DNA of 6,124 bases from Spirochaetales bacterium (GCA_018644745.1 JABGPX010000310.1:1-6124), one strand, 5' to 3'. Shown: positions 1 to 6,124, counted from the first letter of the stretch. Notes: a model not told the origin generated them from the sequence alone. Made by a program: numbers and translations.

Positions 1-1265
1 GGAGCTTTGAGGATTCTGGTATATGCGCCATATGCAAGAGCTCCGTAAAGAGGTAGAAGTAACGCTATAACATTCCAGTTTTGCTGGTTAAACGCGGGAA
101 TTATTTTGAGAATTAAATATAATAGGAATACAGCGGTTAATCCTATCCAGAGCCAGGCCAACAGTTTCTTTCCCCACCGAGCCCCGCTTACCGCCGCTAT
201 TCCGAGTGGAAGGGCGAGAAACGTAAGCGGATTTGCGAAAAACAAGTTCTCATTCCAAAAAGTTACATTGTGGTCGGTAAATAAAGCCATAAAACAGAGG
301 AGAAGACCGGGAATGCCGATAACGATGCCGGCTAGCATCGATGCGGCGCCGAAGAATACATGCGCGCCGGTTCTGCGCTTACGGAATAGAATAAAAGCAA
401 GGGTTGTTAAAAGACCCATACCGAGTCCGATGCCTATAGATGCGGGCACCGCCGAACGCGCCCGGCTTGGAACTGAGTCTCTTCCCTCTGATCGAAACCA
501 GGTGATTTTGTCATTAACGAATGGCACCGTTTGCCCCTCTTCATTGGTGACCATGGTTTCATCCAAGAGCAGTTCTAACTCAACAGGTAGAAACATCGTC
601 TGCCACTCGGTCATTGGTTCATCGATTACACCGGACATGAGAAACATCAGAAGGGTGTCCTCAAGGAAATGAGAACCTGAAAATCGGCGGGTTATCTCCC
701 TGAATGTATATCCCGCGGATTCGGTGCTTACATCCTTGAGGCGTCCGCCAGATGCAATATTCAGTATGTCCCGCAGCCGGGTGGAACAGTTTTCGAAATA
801 GTGATCGTACAGGTACTGCTTGTTCTCCGGGAGGATATTGTTCTCGAGAAACCTGGCGGTTTCCAGCTTTGTTTTTGCAGGTATATTCAATGTCTGAATG
901 CGGATTTCTCGGTTTTGTCTTTTGTATGATTCTAGAGCGGGGAGGGTCGGGTATGCCCCCACCTCGAAAAGGAGTTTTCCCATAGCAAAATTGGTAAAGA
1001 AGCTCTCCTGTTCGAATGAGAAAAGGCCGTAATTGTAAAATCGTGATTCTCCCAGCCGGGTATCGGTAACAACAATCGCCGAGTGTCCCCACCACGAATA
1101 TAACTCATCTCCCGGCTCAATGGTGACCAGCTGGATTTCCAGATCCTCCGGATTGGTTGTCTCGGTCATCCAGATAGCCTGGCGGCCTGAAACATATCCA
1201 AGAGATGAGAAAAGCAGCCATATGCTGATGAAAAGGTAAGAGGGAAAACGGCGAGGTAATATCAC
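1..1265 (-). CDS. DUF4105 (Lnb_N-type) exported membrane protein, 3'-truncated by window edge
   Basis: Reading the minus strand from GTG at 1265 gives 421 uninterrupted codons to the left edge, with no stop seen, so the C-terminus lies outside the window. Residues 8-25 form a signal peptide or first membrane anchor after two arginines. Residues about 40-205 match the DUF4105 family: a WWGHSAI motif (H61), an FYNYGLF segment (76-82), and YFENCSTRLRDIL (156-168) with N159 and C160. The family is placed outside the cytoplasm and was first named from the N-terminal region of lacto-N-biosidase-type proteins; its activity is not established. The invariant His and Cys suggest a cysteine-dependent catalytic site, which is inference. 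After a linker, at least five hydrophobic helices follow (about 273-294, 302-327, 340-360, 367-388, 396-416), with a TDHNVTFWNENL loop between the second and third. No Shine-Dalgarno is visible before the GTG. The start was chosen because the signal peptide follows directly and in-frame starts further upstream overlap or crowd the divergent gene. Confidence 0.82.
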   Translation of the reverse strand, partial: MILPRRFPSYLFISIWLLFSSLGYVSGRQAIWMTETTNPEDLEIQLVTIEPGDELYSWWGHSAIVVTDTRLGESRFYNYGLFSFEQESFFTNFAMGKLLFEVGAYPTLPALESYKRQNREIRIQTLNIPAKTKLETARFLENNILPENKQYLYDHYFENCSTRLRDILNIASGGRLKDVSTESAGYTFREITRRFSGSHFLEDTLLMFLMSGVIDEPMTEWQTMFLPVELELLLDETMVTNEEGQTVPFVNDKITWFRSEGRDSVPSRARSAVPASIGIGLGMGLLTTLAFILFRKRRTGAHVFFGAASMLAGIVIGIPGLLLCFMALFTDHNVTFWNENLFFANPLTFLALPLGIAAVSGARWGKKLLAWLWIGLTAVFLLYLILKIIPAFNQQNWNVIALLLPLYGALAYGAYTRILKA

Positions 1266-1271
1266 TCGAGA

Positions 1272-1301
1272 ATTGTAGTATGAATTCCGGCATAAAAGCA
1301 A
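1272..1301 (-). promoter_or_regulatory. Candidate promoter of the DUF4105 gene, possibly leaderless
   Basis: On the minus strand TTGCTT (1301-1296) and TACAAT (1277-1272) are separated by 18 bases. TACAAT matches five of six consensus -10 bases; the -35 is weak. Only six bases lie between the -10 and the GTG start, so transcription would begin at or very near the start codon. This fits the absence of a ribosome binding site. The call rests on pattern only. Confidence 0.35.
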
Positions 1302-1311
1302 GGATTTGCTT
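1296..1311. repeat. Inverted repeat AAGCAA-4-TTGCTT, possible operator
   Basis: There is a perfect 6-bp inverted repeat with a 4-base spacer (GGAT) in the middle of the divergent intergenic region. Its left arm is the candidate -35 of the leftward gene and its right arm the candidate -35 of the rightward operon. A dimeric regulator bound here could control both units at once. A 6-bp dyad can also arise by chance, so the functional call is inference. Confidence 0.35.
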
Positions 1312-1334
1312 ACTGTGACCAAGGTTTGTATTTT
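1306..1334 (+). promoter_or_regulatory. Candidate promoter of the DUF302-ccdA-MCO operon
   Basis: TTGCTT (1306-1311) and TATTTT (1329-1334) are spaced by exactly 17 bases. The start codon at 1364 lies 29 bases after the -10, giving an expected leader of about 20 bases that holds the AAGGA ribosome binding site. The two hexamers match the sigma-70 consensus only partly (three and four of six). No CueR- or MerR-type long-spacer dyad is evident. Confidence 0.35.
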
Positions 1335-1352
1335 AGGGATAGATTTAACGCC

Positions 1353-1357
1353 AAGGA
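1353..1357 (+). promoter_or_regulatory. Ribosome binding site of the DUF302 gene
   Basis: AAGGA lies six bases before ATG at 1364. It supports that start over the in-frame ATG at 1388 (residue 9). Confidence 0.6.
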
Positions 1358-1363
1358 AAAAAC

Positions 1364-1750
1364 ATGGAATATTCATTTAACAAAAAAATGGAATGTACGT
1401 TTGACGAAGCTATTGAAAGAACCACCAATGAGCTGAAAAAAGAAGGCTTTGGTGTCCTTACGGAGATCGATGTACAAGCTACCCTGAAGAAGAAAATTGA
1501 TGTGGATTTTCGAAAGTACCGTATTCTAGGTGCATGTAATCCATCGTTTGCTTACAAAGCATTCTTGGCTGAACCGAGAATTGGACTCATGCTTCCCTGC
1601 AACGTGATTGTGCAGGAATATGATGATGGCACCGTCGAGGTAGCGGCAATAGATCCGATTGCTTCAATGACGGCAGTGGAAAATGAGAATCTCGGCGAAG
1701 TCGCCGATGAGGTGCGCGGAATGCTCAAGAAGGTCATCGAGGCACTGTAG
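1364..1750 (+). CDS. DUF302 family protein
   Basis: This is a 128-residue soluble protein without signal peptide or membrane helix, the usual length for a single-domain DUF302 protein. The family signature is clear: an N-terminal strand and helix (residues 1-30, with FDEAIERT), then ACNPSFAYKAF (57-67) and EPRIGLMLPCNVIVQEY (70-86), and a C-terminal helix. Cysteines at 11, 58 and 79 are visible; C58 and C79 lie in the two most conserved blocks. The biochemical function of DUF302 is not known to me, and I assign none. It is the first gene of an operon: its stop TAG overlaps the GTG start of the CcdA gene by one base, so the two are probably translationally coupled. A cytoplasmic location next to a thiol-reductant transporter makes a thiol- or metal-linked role plausible, which is inference. 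Confidence 0.9.
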   Translation: MEYSFNKKMECTFDEAIERTTNELKKEGFGVLTEIDVQATLKKKIDVDFRKYRILGACNPSFAYKAFLAEPRIGLMLPCNVIVQEYDDGTVEVAAIDPIASMTAVENENLGEVADEVRGMLKKVIEAL

Positions 1751-2748
1751 TGGGAATTGATCTGAATTTTGGGCTGGCATTTGTTGCCGGAGTGCTCTCA
1801 TTTCTTTCACCGTGCATTCTCCCTCTGATTCCCGCATATCTCTCTCTGATGGGCGGGACCACTATACAGGAGATGAAGGATAGCGGAGCCCGCAGGCTTT
1901 CCGCTTTTACCAACACAATTTTCTTTGTCATCGGGTTTTCCATTGTATTCATGGTTCTCGGAATTCTATTCTCCTCGACCTTTGCCCTGCTCGGGGGAGC
2001 TACTCAAATAATTAACATCATTGCCGGTATTGTTGTTATTCTGCTCGGTTTGAATTTCATTTTCGATTTTTGGAAAATTCTTAATATTGAAAAGCGATTT
2101 CAGATGGAAAAGCGCCCGACGAGTAAACCGGCGGCTTTGCTCTTTGGTATGGCCTTCGGCGCCGGATGGTCGCCATGCATTGGACCTATACTCAGCTCGA
2201 TCCTCTTTCTTGCGGGAACCTCCGGGAGTCTTGGCCGCGGTATCGTGCTGCTGTCGATATATTCCATTGGTCTCGGGCTTCCTTTTCTCCTCACCGGGCT
2301 GTTCCTTCCCTTTGCTCTCAAGCAGCTTGATAAGATTAAAAAGCATCTGAAAAGCATAAAAATCGGAAGCGGTGTTTTTTTGATATTTGTCGGTGCTCTC
2401 ATATTATTCGGAAGATTGCAGAAGCTGAACATTTTTCTATTTTCCCTCGCGTACAGGATCGAAACATGGGAACTTGAAAATCCGGCAGCTGCGCGGTACG
2501 CTTTCGGCGCGGTTTTTCTGGCCTTTGCGCTCCTGGTTGTGACTTTTTATATCAGAAAGATAATGAAGATGCGGCAAGTGAATACCGGCGAAACCGGCGA
2601 GGGCGAAACTCTCACTATCGTGCGGGTAGTTCGGCCGGTAAGAATTGTATTCTTCCTGCTTTTCCTCACCGCGTCGATTCTATCCTTTAGCGGTGTTCTC
2701 AACTTTTCCGAAGCTCTTACTGCCTGGTTTGCATTCCAGGGGATATAG
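1750..2748 (+). CDS. ccdA: CcdA-family cytochrome c biogenesis / thiol-disulfide electron transporter, with long C-terminus
   Basis: This integral membrane protein of 332 residues should move reducing equivalents from cytoplasmic thioredoxin to extracytoplasmic thiol proteins (cytochrome c maturation or other thioredoxin-fold partners). The diagnostic motifs are LSPCILPLIPAYLS in helix 1 (C22) and GWSPCIGPIL in helix 4 (C143). These are the only cysteines in the protein and form the expected redox pair. Six core helices lie at about 8-34, 50-75, 85-108, 127-155, 162-190 and 204-221. Beyond the usual core there are about 110 more residues with two further hydrophobic helices (about 249-268 and 297-318) and a charged loop between them; ordinary CcdA is roughly 220-250 residues. 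The GTG start is supported by GAGG at 1739-1742 and by the 1-base overlap with the preceding stop. The partner thioredoxin-like protein is not in this window. Confidence 0.88.
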   Translation: MGIDLNFGLAFVAGVLSFLSPCILPLIPAYLSLMGGTTIQEMKDSGARRLSAFTNTIFFVIGFSIVFMVLGILFSSTFALLGGATQIINIIAGIVVILLGLNFIFDFWKILNIEKRFQMEKRPTSKPAALLFGMAFGAGWSPCIGPILSSILFLAGTSGSLGRGIVLLSIYSIGLGLPFLLTGLFLPFALKQLDKIKKHLKSIKIGSGVFLIFVGALILFGRLQKLNIFLFSLAYRIETWELENPAAARYAFGAVFLAFALLVVTFYIRKIMKMRQVNTGETGEGETLTIVRVVRPVRIVFFLLFLTASILSFSGVLNFSEALTAWFAFQGI

Positions 2749-2750
2749 GA
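2747..2750 (+). promoter_or_regulatory. Ribosome binding site of the multicopper oxidase gene
   Basis: AGGA overlaps the ccdA stop codon and sits seven bases before ATG at 2758. It fixes the oxidase start and implies coupling to ccdA translation. Confidence 0.5.
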
Positions 2751-2757
2751 TGAAGAT

Positions 2758-4155
2758 ATGAAACGTATTATAACATGGGCCTTTCTACTTACTGCGATGT
2801 ACAGCTTTGGTGATAACAATCTTTTTTCTACGGTTCTCCCGATTCCACCGTTGCTCGAGAAAACATCCGCGGTCACTGGACTTTTCAGCTTTGAGCTAAC
2901 TGCTCAAAAGGGCAGCGTTTCATTTATTGATGGCCTCGAGACGCCCACGTACGGCTTCAACGGCGATTTCCTTGGTCCGACGATCAGATTTAGACGTTCA
3001 GAGATGATCGAAATTGATGTAATTAACGAACTAAATGAGAAAACAACGGTTCATTGGCATGGGCTTCATATTCCCGGCGAAATGGATGGTGGTCCACATC
3101 AGGTAATTGAGCCCGGAGCGGTGTGGAAGCCCTTCTTTGAGGTGGCCCAGGAGGCGGCGACCTTGTGGTATCATCCTCATCTTCTGGGAAAGACCGGAGA
3201 GCAGGCATATAAGGGGCTTGCAGGGATGATAATTATTGATGATGAGAATTCTGACGCCTTAGCGATTCCGAAGAAATACGGAGTTGATGATATTCCATTA
3301 ATTATCCAGGACAAGCGTTTTTTTGAAAATGGCGAGTTCGCGTATGTTACGGGAACACCGGATATTATGCATGGCGTGATTGGAAATGTGGTTCTTGTTA
3401 ACGGTGTCCACGAGCCGTATCTTGCCGTATCGAGAGGATTGGTAAGGTTCAGACTACTTAACGGCTCGGACTCGACAATTCATCAATATACTCTGAACGA
3501 CAATTCCCGATTTACCCAAATAGCCACCGACGGGGGATTTCTCAATGCTCCGGTTGAGATGGAATCGCTGATCCTTTCACCTGGTGAACGAGCAGAGATA
3601 GTTGTCGATTTCTCGAGGTATGAAAACGGTGAGTCGGTTTATCTTGATGTGAACCAATACTCCGGTGGCTTATATCATGCGATCAGATTCGAAGCTGATG
3701 GTGAACAAGGCGTCGAGACAAAACTGCCCGATCGCCTCAATACTATCATTCCGATACCGGAAGAGGATTCTGAGCGGACCAGGGTGTTCAATATGGAAAC
3801 CGGCATGATGGGTGTCTTTCGGATTAACGGCAAGGCTATGGACATGAATAGGATTGATGTGCGAATCCCATTAGGTGCTACGGAAATATGGGAAGTGAAG
3901 AACGTCCCGATGGGGATGATGAACATTCCTCATTCATTCCATGTACACGATGTACAGTTCCAAATATTGGATATCGATGGTGATAATCCTCCCGCGTATC
4001 TTGCGGGATGGAAAGATACTGTCCTGGTTTGGCCGGGCGAAACTGTGAGATTTATAGCTCGTTATGAAGATTTTACAGGGCTGTACATGTATCACTGTCA
4101 TCTACTCGTTCATGAAGATCAGGGCATGATGGGGCAGTTCGAGGTTTTCGAATAA
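2758..4155 (+). CDS. CueO-like three-domain multicopper oxidase
   Basis: This 465-residue protein belongs to the CueO/SufI/laccase-type multicopper oxidases, which oxidise a substrate (Cu(I), metals or phenolics) and reduce oxygen to water. Three cupredoxin domains are expected at about 42-162, 177-310 and 345-465. All four copper motifs are intact: HWHG (H99, H101), HPH (H139, H141), HSFHVH (H392, H395, H397) and HCHLLVHEDQGMM (H446, C447, H448, H452, M457). Type 1 copper ligands should be H392, C447, H452 and axial M457; the other histidines hold the trinuclear site. C447 is the only cysteine. An N-terminal hydrophobic segment (about 4-17) after KR looks like a Sec signal peptide without a twin-arginine motif. 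The long Met-rich insert of E. coli CueO is absent, but eight methionines fall within 346-388. This is the last gene of the operon, nine bases after ccdA. A cuprous oxidase role is likely but the substrate is not proven; laccase-like activity is the alternative. Confidence 0.9.
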   Translation: MKRIITWAFLLTAMYSFGDNNLFSTVLPIPPLLEKTSAVTGLFSFELTAQKGSVSFIDGLETPTYGFNGDFLGPTIRFRRSEMIEIDVINELNEKTTVHWHGLHIPGEMDGGPHQVIEPGAVWKPFFEVAQEAATLWYHPHLLGKTGEQAYKGLAGMIIIDDENSDALAIPKKYGVDDIPLIIQDKRFFENGEFAYVTGTPDIMHGVIGNVVLVNGVHEPYLAVSRGLVRFRLLNGSDSTIHQYTLNDNSRFTQIATDGGFLNAPVEMESLILSPGERAEIVVDFSRYENGESVYLDVNQYSGGLYHAIRFEADGEQGVETKLPDRLNTIIPIPEEDSERTRVFNMETGMMGVFRINGKAMDMNRIDVRIPLGATEIWEVKNVPMGMMNIPHSFHVHDVQFQILDIDGDNPPAYLAGWKDTVLVWPGETVRFIARYEDFTGLYMYHCHLLVHEDQGMMGQFEVFE

Positions 4156-4169
4156 CAGTTGCGCCAGTG

Positions 4170-4634
4170 CTAATCTGTGGAAATTTCGTCGGTATGAAGC
4201 GGATATTCCAGATCGTGGGTATATATCTGCGAACCGGCAGCCCGTGCCCATTCTATTTTCTCGATAATTTCTTTGGTTACCGCGTTACTAGCCATATCAT
4301 GAACAAAAATGTGGCATCGAGTGCAGCTGCGTTTTCGCAGCGCGCTGAAAGCCTCGTCAACCAGGGATTCCAGCACGCCGGAGCCAATATAGTCAGGATC
4401 CAGCGCTATGTGATGGATAAAACCCCGATGTTCTTTGATACCGTACACAACCGTCGCGCAGATCTTGCCGCTTTGTTCGGCAACAAGGCACATGAACGGA
4501 TTTTTTGACACATAGTCTTTGAGACCCATTCCGGCAGCAGCGGTGCTGAATGAAGCATTCTGCGACTTCTGCCAGAATGAAAGTATTGCCGGAACGTCCG
4601 GTGGGGATGCAATTCCTGTCAAAAGCTTGGGCAT
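4170..4634 (-). CDS. GNAT-fold acetyltransferase-like protein
   Basis: This 154-residue soluble protein has the GNAT layout: a short N-terminal helix region (DVPAILSFW, 13-21), strands around 57-65 (KICATVVYG), the motif A strand and helix IHHIALDPDYIGSGV (73-87) running on to about residue 100, and a C-terminal part (NAVTKEIIEKIEW, 117-129) resembling the family's N...FYxKLGF block. GNAT proteins usually transfer an acetyl group from acetyl-CoA to an amine. In the acetyl-CoA loop R/Q-x-x-G-x-G/A, only the middle glycine (G86) is kept; the first position is I83 and the last L88, so catalysis is uncertain. ATG at 4634 was chosen over a TTG at 4670 because AGGTAGG lies just before it and the fold begins there. 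It follows leuA on the same strand after 64 bases and converges on the multicopper oxidase gene with a 14-base gap. The substrate is unknown. Confidence 0.75.
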   Translation of the reverse strand: MPKLLTGIASPPDVPAILSFWQKSQNASFSTAAAGMGLKDYVSKNPFMCLVAEQSGKICATVVYGIKEHRGFIHHIALDPDYIGSGVLESLVDEAFSALRKRSCTRCHIFVHDMASNAVTKEIIEKIEWARAAGSQIYTHDLEYPLHTDEISTD

Positions 4635-4650
4635 TTTCCTACCTGCTGCA

Positions 4651-4659
4651 ATTATATCA
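4651..4659 (-). promoter_or_regulatory. Extended -10 promoter of the GNAT-like gene
   Basis: The minus strand reads TGATATAAT (4659-4651), a perfect TGnTATAAT extended -10 element. It lies 16 bases before the ATG at 4634, leaving a leader of about ten bases that holds the AGGTAGG ribosome binding site. The -35 region is weak, as is usual for extended -10 promoters. The gene may thus be transcribed separately from leuA. Confidence 0.5.
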
Positions 4660-4698
4660 ATTATCTTCAATATTTAGTAGGGGTTTTCCCATTATTTT

Positions 4699-6124
4699 TC
4701 ATTCATTGAGCCGTATATCTTTGATTGCTTCGAGCCTGTTCAGCCCATCTACCAGGGCTCGGGCACTCGCTTCGATAATATCTGTTGAAACACCGCGCCC
4801 GGCGCCGGTTCGGCCGTTGAGTTCGAGGCGCACAAGAACCTCACCCATTGCTTCGGTTCCACCAGTTACCCCTCGTATTTCATACTTTGATAGATTGATA
4901 TTCAACTCAGAAAGCGAGATGATGGCCCGGTATGTCGCGTCCACCGGTCCGTCTCCGCATGCTGATCCCTGTACGGTTGTGTCACCGATTTTTAATCTGA
5001 CCGTAGCGGTCGGGATGGTACCGGTGCCGCTTGTGGTATGCAGATATTCTAGATTGTAGTGAGATGGAAATGAATGCACCTCGTCATGAATAATCGCGAT
5101 GAGATCTTCATCATAGACTTCCTGCTTCTTGTCTGCGACTTTGAGGAATCGCTCATAGATCTTCTCGAGATCATCTCCTTCAATTGAGTACCCGAGTTCT
5201 TTCAGTCGATGGCTTATACCGTGCCGTCCAGTTCGGGCGGTAAGTACAACACTGCTCTCCGGAGCACCGACATCGCGAGCTTCCATTATCTCGAAGGTCT
5301 GTCTTTCCTTGAGAACACCATCGACGTGAATACCTGAGCTGTGGGAAAAGGCGTTTGCCCCGATTATTGCCTTATTCGCGGGAATATTCATGCTCAATGC
5401 ATCCGCGACCATTCGGCTGGTTTTATAAAGCTCTTGAGTAGCTATAGCCGTATCTACATTGTAATAGTCCTTTCGGGTTCGCAGGGCCATGACGACTTCT
5501 TCGAGCGCCGAGTTTCCTGCCCGTTCTCCGATACCGGCCATGGTACTTTCAATCTGCCGAGCACCGTTCCGCACGCCTGCAAGCGTGTTTGCGACTGCCA
5601 TTCCAAGGTCATCATGGCAATGCACGCTCAATACAACGCCTGTGCCCTTGGTTCGTTCATAAATCTCTCCGATAAGCCTTCCGAATTGCTCGGGTACTGC
5701 GTAGCCGGTCGTATCCGGAATATTTATTACCGTTGCTCCGGCCTCGATAACCGCGTCAAAAAGCTCAAAAAGAAAGCCTTTCTCCGCTCGAGCCGAGTCC
5801 ATGGCATAGTATTCGACGTCATCCGTAAATCCCTTGGCGTGGAGTACTGCTCTTATAGACATGGATAAGGCGGTTTTTCGCTTTTCCGCGAGGGTACTGC
5901 CGTATTTTATGTCCGCAAAAATTCCTTGTATATGAATATCTGATACCCCGAGACCCGTATGTATCCTGGATTTCGCGGCCGGTTCGAGGGCCTTTCCGCA
6001 AGCATCGATATCCTCAATACGTGCCCGGCTGAGCCCGCAGATTACCGGCTTGCGGACTTCCGCGGAGATGATACGGACCGCCTCCATATCCTCCGGGGAG
6101 GAAATAGGGAATCCCGCTTCAATA
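4699..6124 (-). CDS. leuA: 2-isopropylmalate synthase, 5'-truncated by window edge
   Basis: This enzyme condenses acetyl-CoA with 2-oxoisovalerate to 2-isopropylmalate, the first committed step of leucine synthesis, in the cytoplasm. The frame is open from the right edge ([12 protein letters not shown], then M at 6087), so the start and the N-terminal RDGEQ block with the metal-binding Asp are missing; comparison with E. coli LeuA suggests about 35 residues are lost. Counting from the M at 6087: catalytic TIM-barrel to about 270, with HCHDD (H156, H158) and [13 protein letters not shown] (185-197; N192) supplying the remaining metal ligands, and [15 protein letters not shown] (246-260; H249, H254). 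The usual Q of GIHQDG is V here. A linker follows, and then the LeuA dimer/allosteric domain (about 330-455; [27 protein letters not shown]) that mediates leucine feedback inhibition in the family. The RAGNSALEE motif and the C-terminal domain favour this over homocitrate synthase; citramalate synthase is less likely. Any leader or attenuator would lie outside the window. Confidence 0.93.
   Translation of the reverse strand, partial: IEAGFPISSPEDMEAVRIISAEVRKPVICGLSRARIEDIDACGKALEPAAKSRIHTGLGVSDIHIQGIFADIKYGSTLAEKRKTALSMSIRAVLHAKGFTDDVEYYAMDSARAEKGFLFELFDAVIEAGATVINIPDTTGYAVPEQFGRLIGEIYERTKGTGVVLSVHCHDDLGMAVANTLAGVRNGARQIESTMAGIGERAGNSALEEVVMALRTRKDYYNVDTAIATQELYKTSRMVADALSMNIPANKAIIGANAFSHSSGIHVDGVLKERQTFEIMEARDVGAPESSVVLTARTGRHGISHRLKELGYSIEGDDLEKIYERFLKVADKKQEVYDEDLIAIIHDEVHSFPSHYNLEYLHTTSGTGTIPTATVRLKIGDTTVQGSACGDGPVDATYRAIISLSELNINLSKYEIRGVTGGTEAMGEVLVRLELNGRTGAGRGVSTDIIEASARALVDGLNRLEAIKDIRLNE

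Noticed and set aside
106..672. Open frame of 188 codons on the plus strand
   Set aside because: It lies opposite the DUF4105 gene, whose frame is open across the whole region and shows family motifs and membrane helices. The plus-strand product has no recognisable domain.
661..1120. Minus-strand frames of 144 and 62 codons inside the DUF4105 gene
   Set aside because: These are out-of-frame shadows. The true frame passes through with WGHSAI and ENCSTR motifs, so no frameshift is needed to explain the gene.
1306..1334. Copper-responsive CueR/MerR-type operator in the operon promoter
   Set aside because: The spacer is 17 bases rather than the 19-20 typical of such promoters, and the short ACC-AA-GGT element within it (1318-1325) is too small a dyad to support the call.
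1263..1376. In-frame ATG at 1376 as a longer start for the DUF4105 gene
   Set aside because: It would overlap the start of the DUF302 gene head-to-head, place 37 non-hydrophobic residues before the signal peptide, and has no ribosome binding site.
4156..4169. Bidirectional terminator between the convergent oxidase and GNAT-like genes
   Set aside because: The 14-base gap and its flanks show no convincing stem-loop or U-tract.
4167..4508. Open frame of 113 codons on the plus strand
   Set aside because: It is antisense to the GNAT-like gene, which has a clear family pattern, a ribosome binding site and a promoter.
4635..4670. TTG at 4670 as the start of the GNAT-like gene
   Set aside because: It adds 12 residues unlike the family N-terminus and has no ribosome binding site. 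It also lies upstream of the extended -10 element, whereas ATG 4634 has AGGTAGG just before it.
4680..4690. GGGGTTTTCCC palindrome after leuA as a terminator
   Set aside because: The stem is only three G:C pairs with a four-base loop and no following U-run on the minus strand; too weak to call.
5341..5868. Open frame of 175 codons on the plus strand inside leuA, and a similar 169-codon frame at 4550-5059
   Set aside because: Both lie opposite a well-recognised LeuA coding frame and encode no recognisable domain.

Overview
This is a 6.1 kb chromosomal window from what is probably a diderm (Gram-negative-type) bacterium. It carries an exported DUF4105 protein, an exported three-domain multicopper oxidase, Shine-Dalgarno-led genes and tightly packed cistrons. 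Base composition looks balanced and similar throughout, with no sign of mobile DNA, rRNA, tRNA or CRISPR. I cannot assign a lineage with confidence. A spirochaete or a related diderm phylum would be compatible, but that is a guess from gene content, not a demonstrated placement.

Layout. Positions 1-1265 (minus strand, running off the left edge) encode an exported/membrane protein with an N-terminal DUF4105 (Lnb_N-type) domain followed by at least five membrane helices. A divergent intergenic region of about 100 bp (1266-1363) follows. It contains a 6-bp inverted repeat whose two arms coincide with the candidate -35 hexamers of the two opposing transcription units. Positions 1364-4155 (plus strand) form a tight three-gene operon: a DUF302 protein, a CcdA-family transmembrane thiol-reductant transporter with an unusual C-terminal extension, and a CueO-like multicopper oxidase. 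The first junction is a 1-base stop/start overlap and the second a 9-base gap. Converging on this operon from the right are a small GNAT-like protein (4170-4634, minus) and the 5'-truncated 2-isopropylmalate synthase gene leuA (4699-6124, minus), which runs off the right edge.

How the genes may work together. The plus-strand operon is the most interesting part. CcdA proteins carry electrons from cytoplasmic thioredoxin across the membrane, and its only two cysteines here are the expected redox pair. The multicopper oxidase has one cysteine in the whole protein, the type 1 copper ligand, and its signal peptide lacks a twin-arginine motif, so it is probably exported unfolded and loaded with copper outside the cytoplasm. 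A working hypothesis is that DUF302, CcdA and the oxidase form a small periplasmic redox/copper unit. No thioredoxin-like periplasmic partner is encoded in the window. The right-hand genes are unrelated: leucine biosynthesis (leuA) and a GNAT-fold protein with an eroded acetyl-CoA loop and its own extended -10 promoter.

Almost all bases are in genes. The only non-coding stretches are 1266-1363, 2749-2757, 4156-4169 and 4635-4698, and none exceeds 300 bases.
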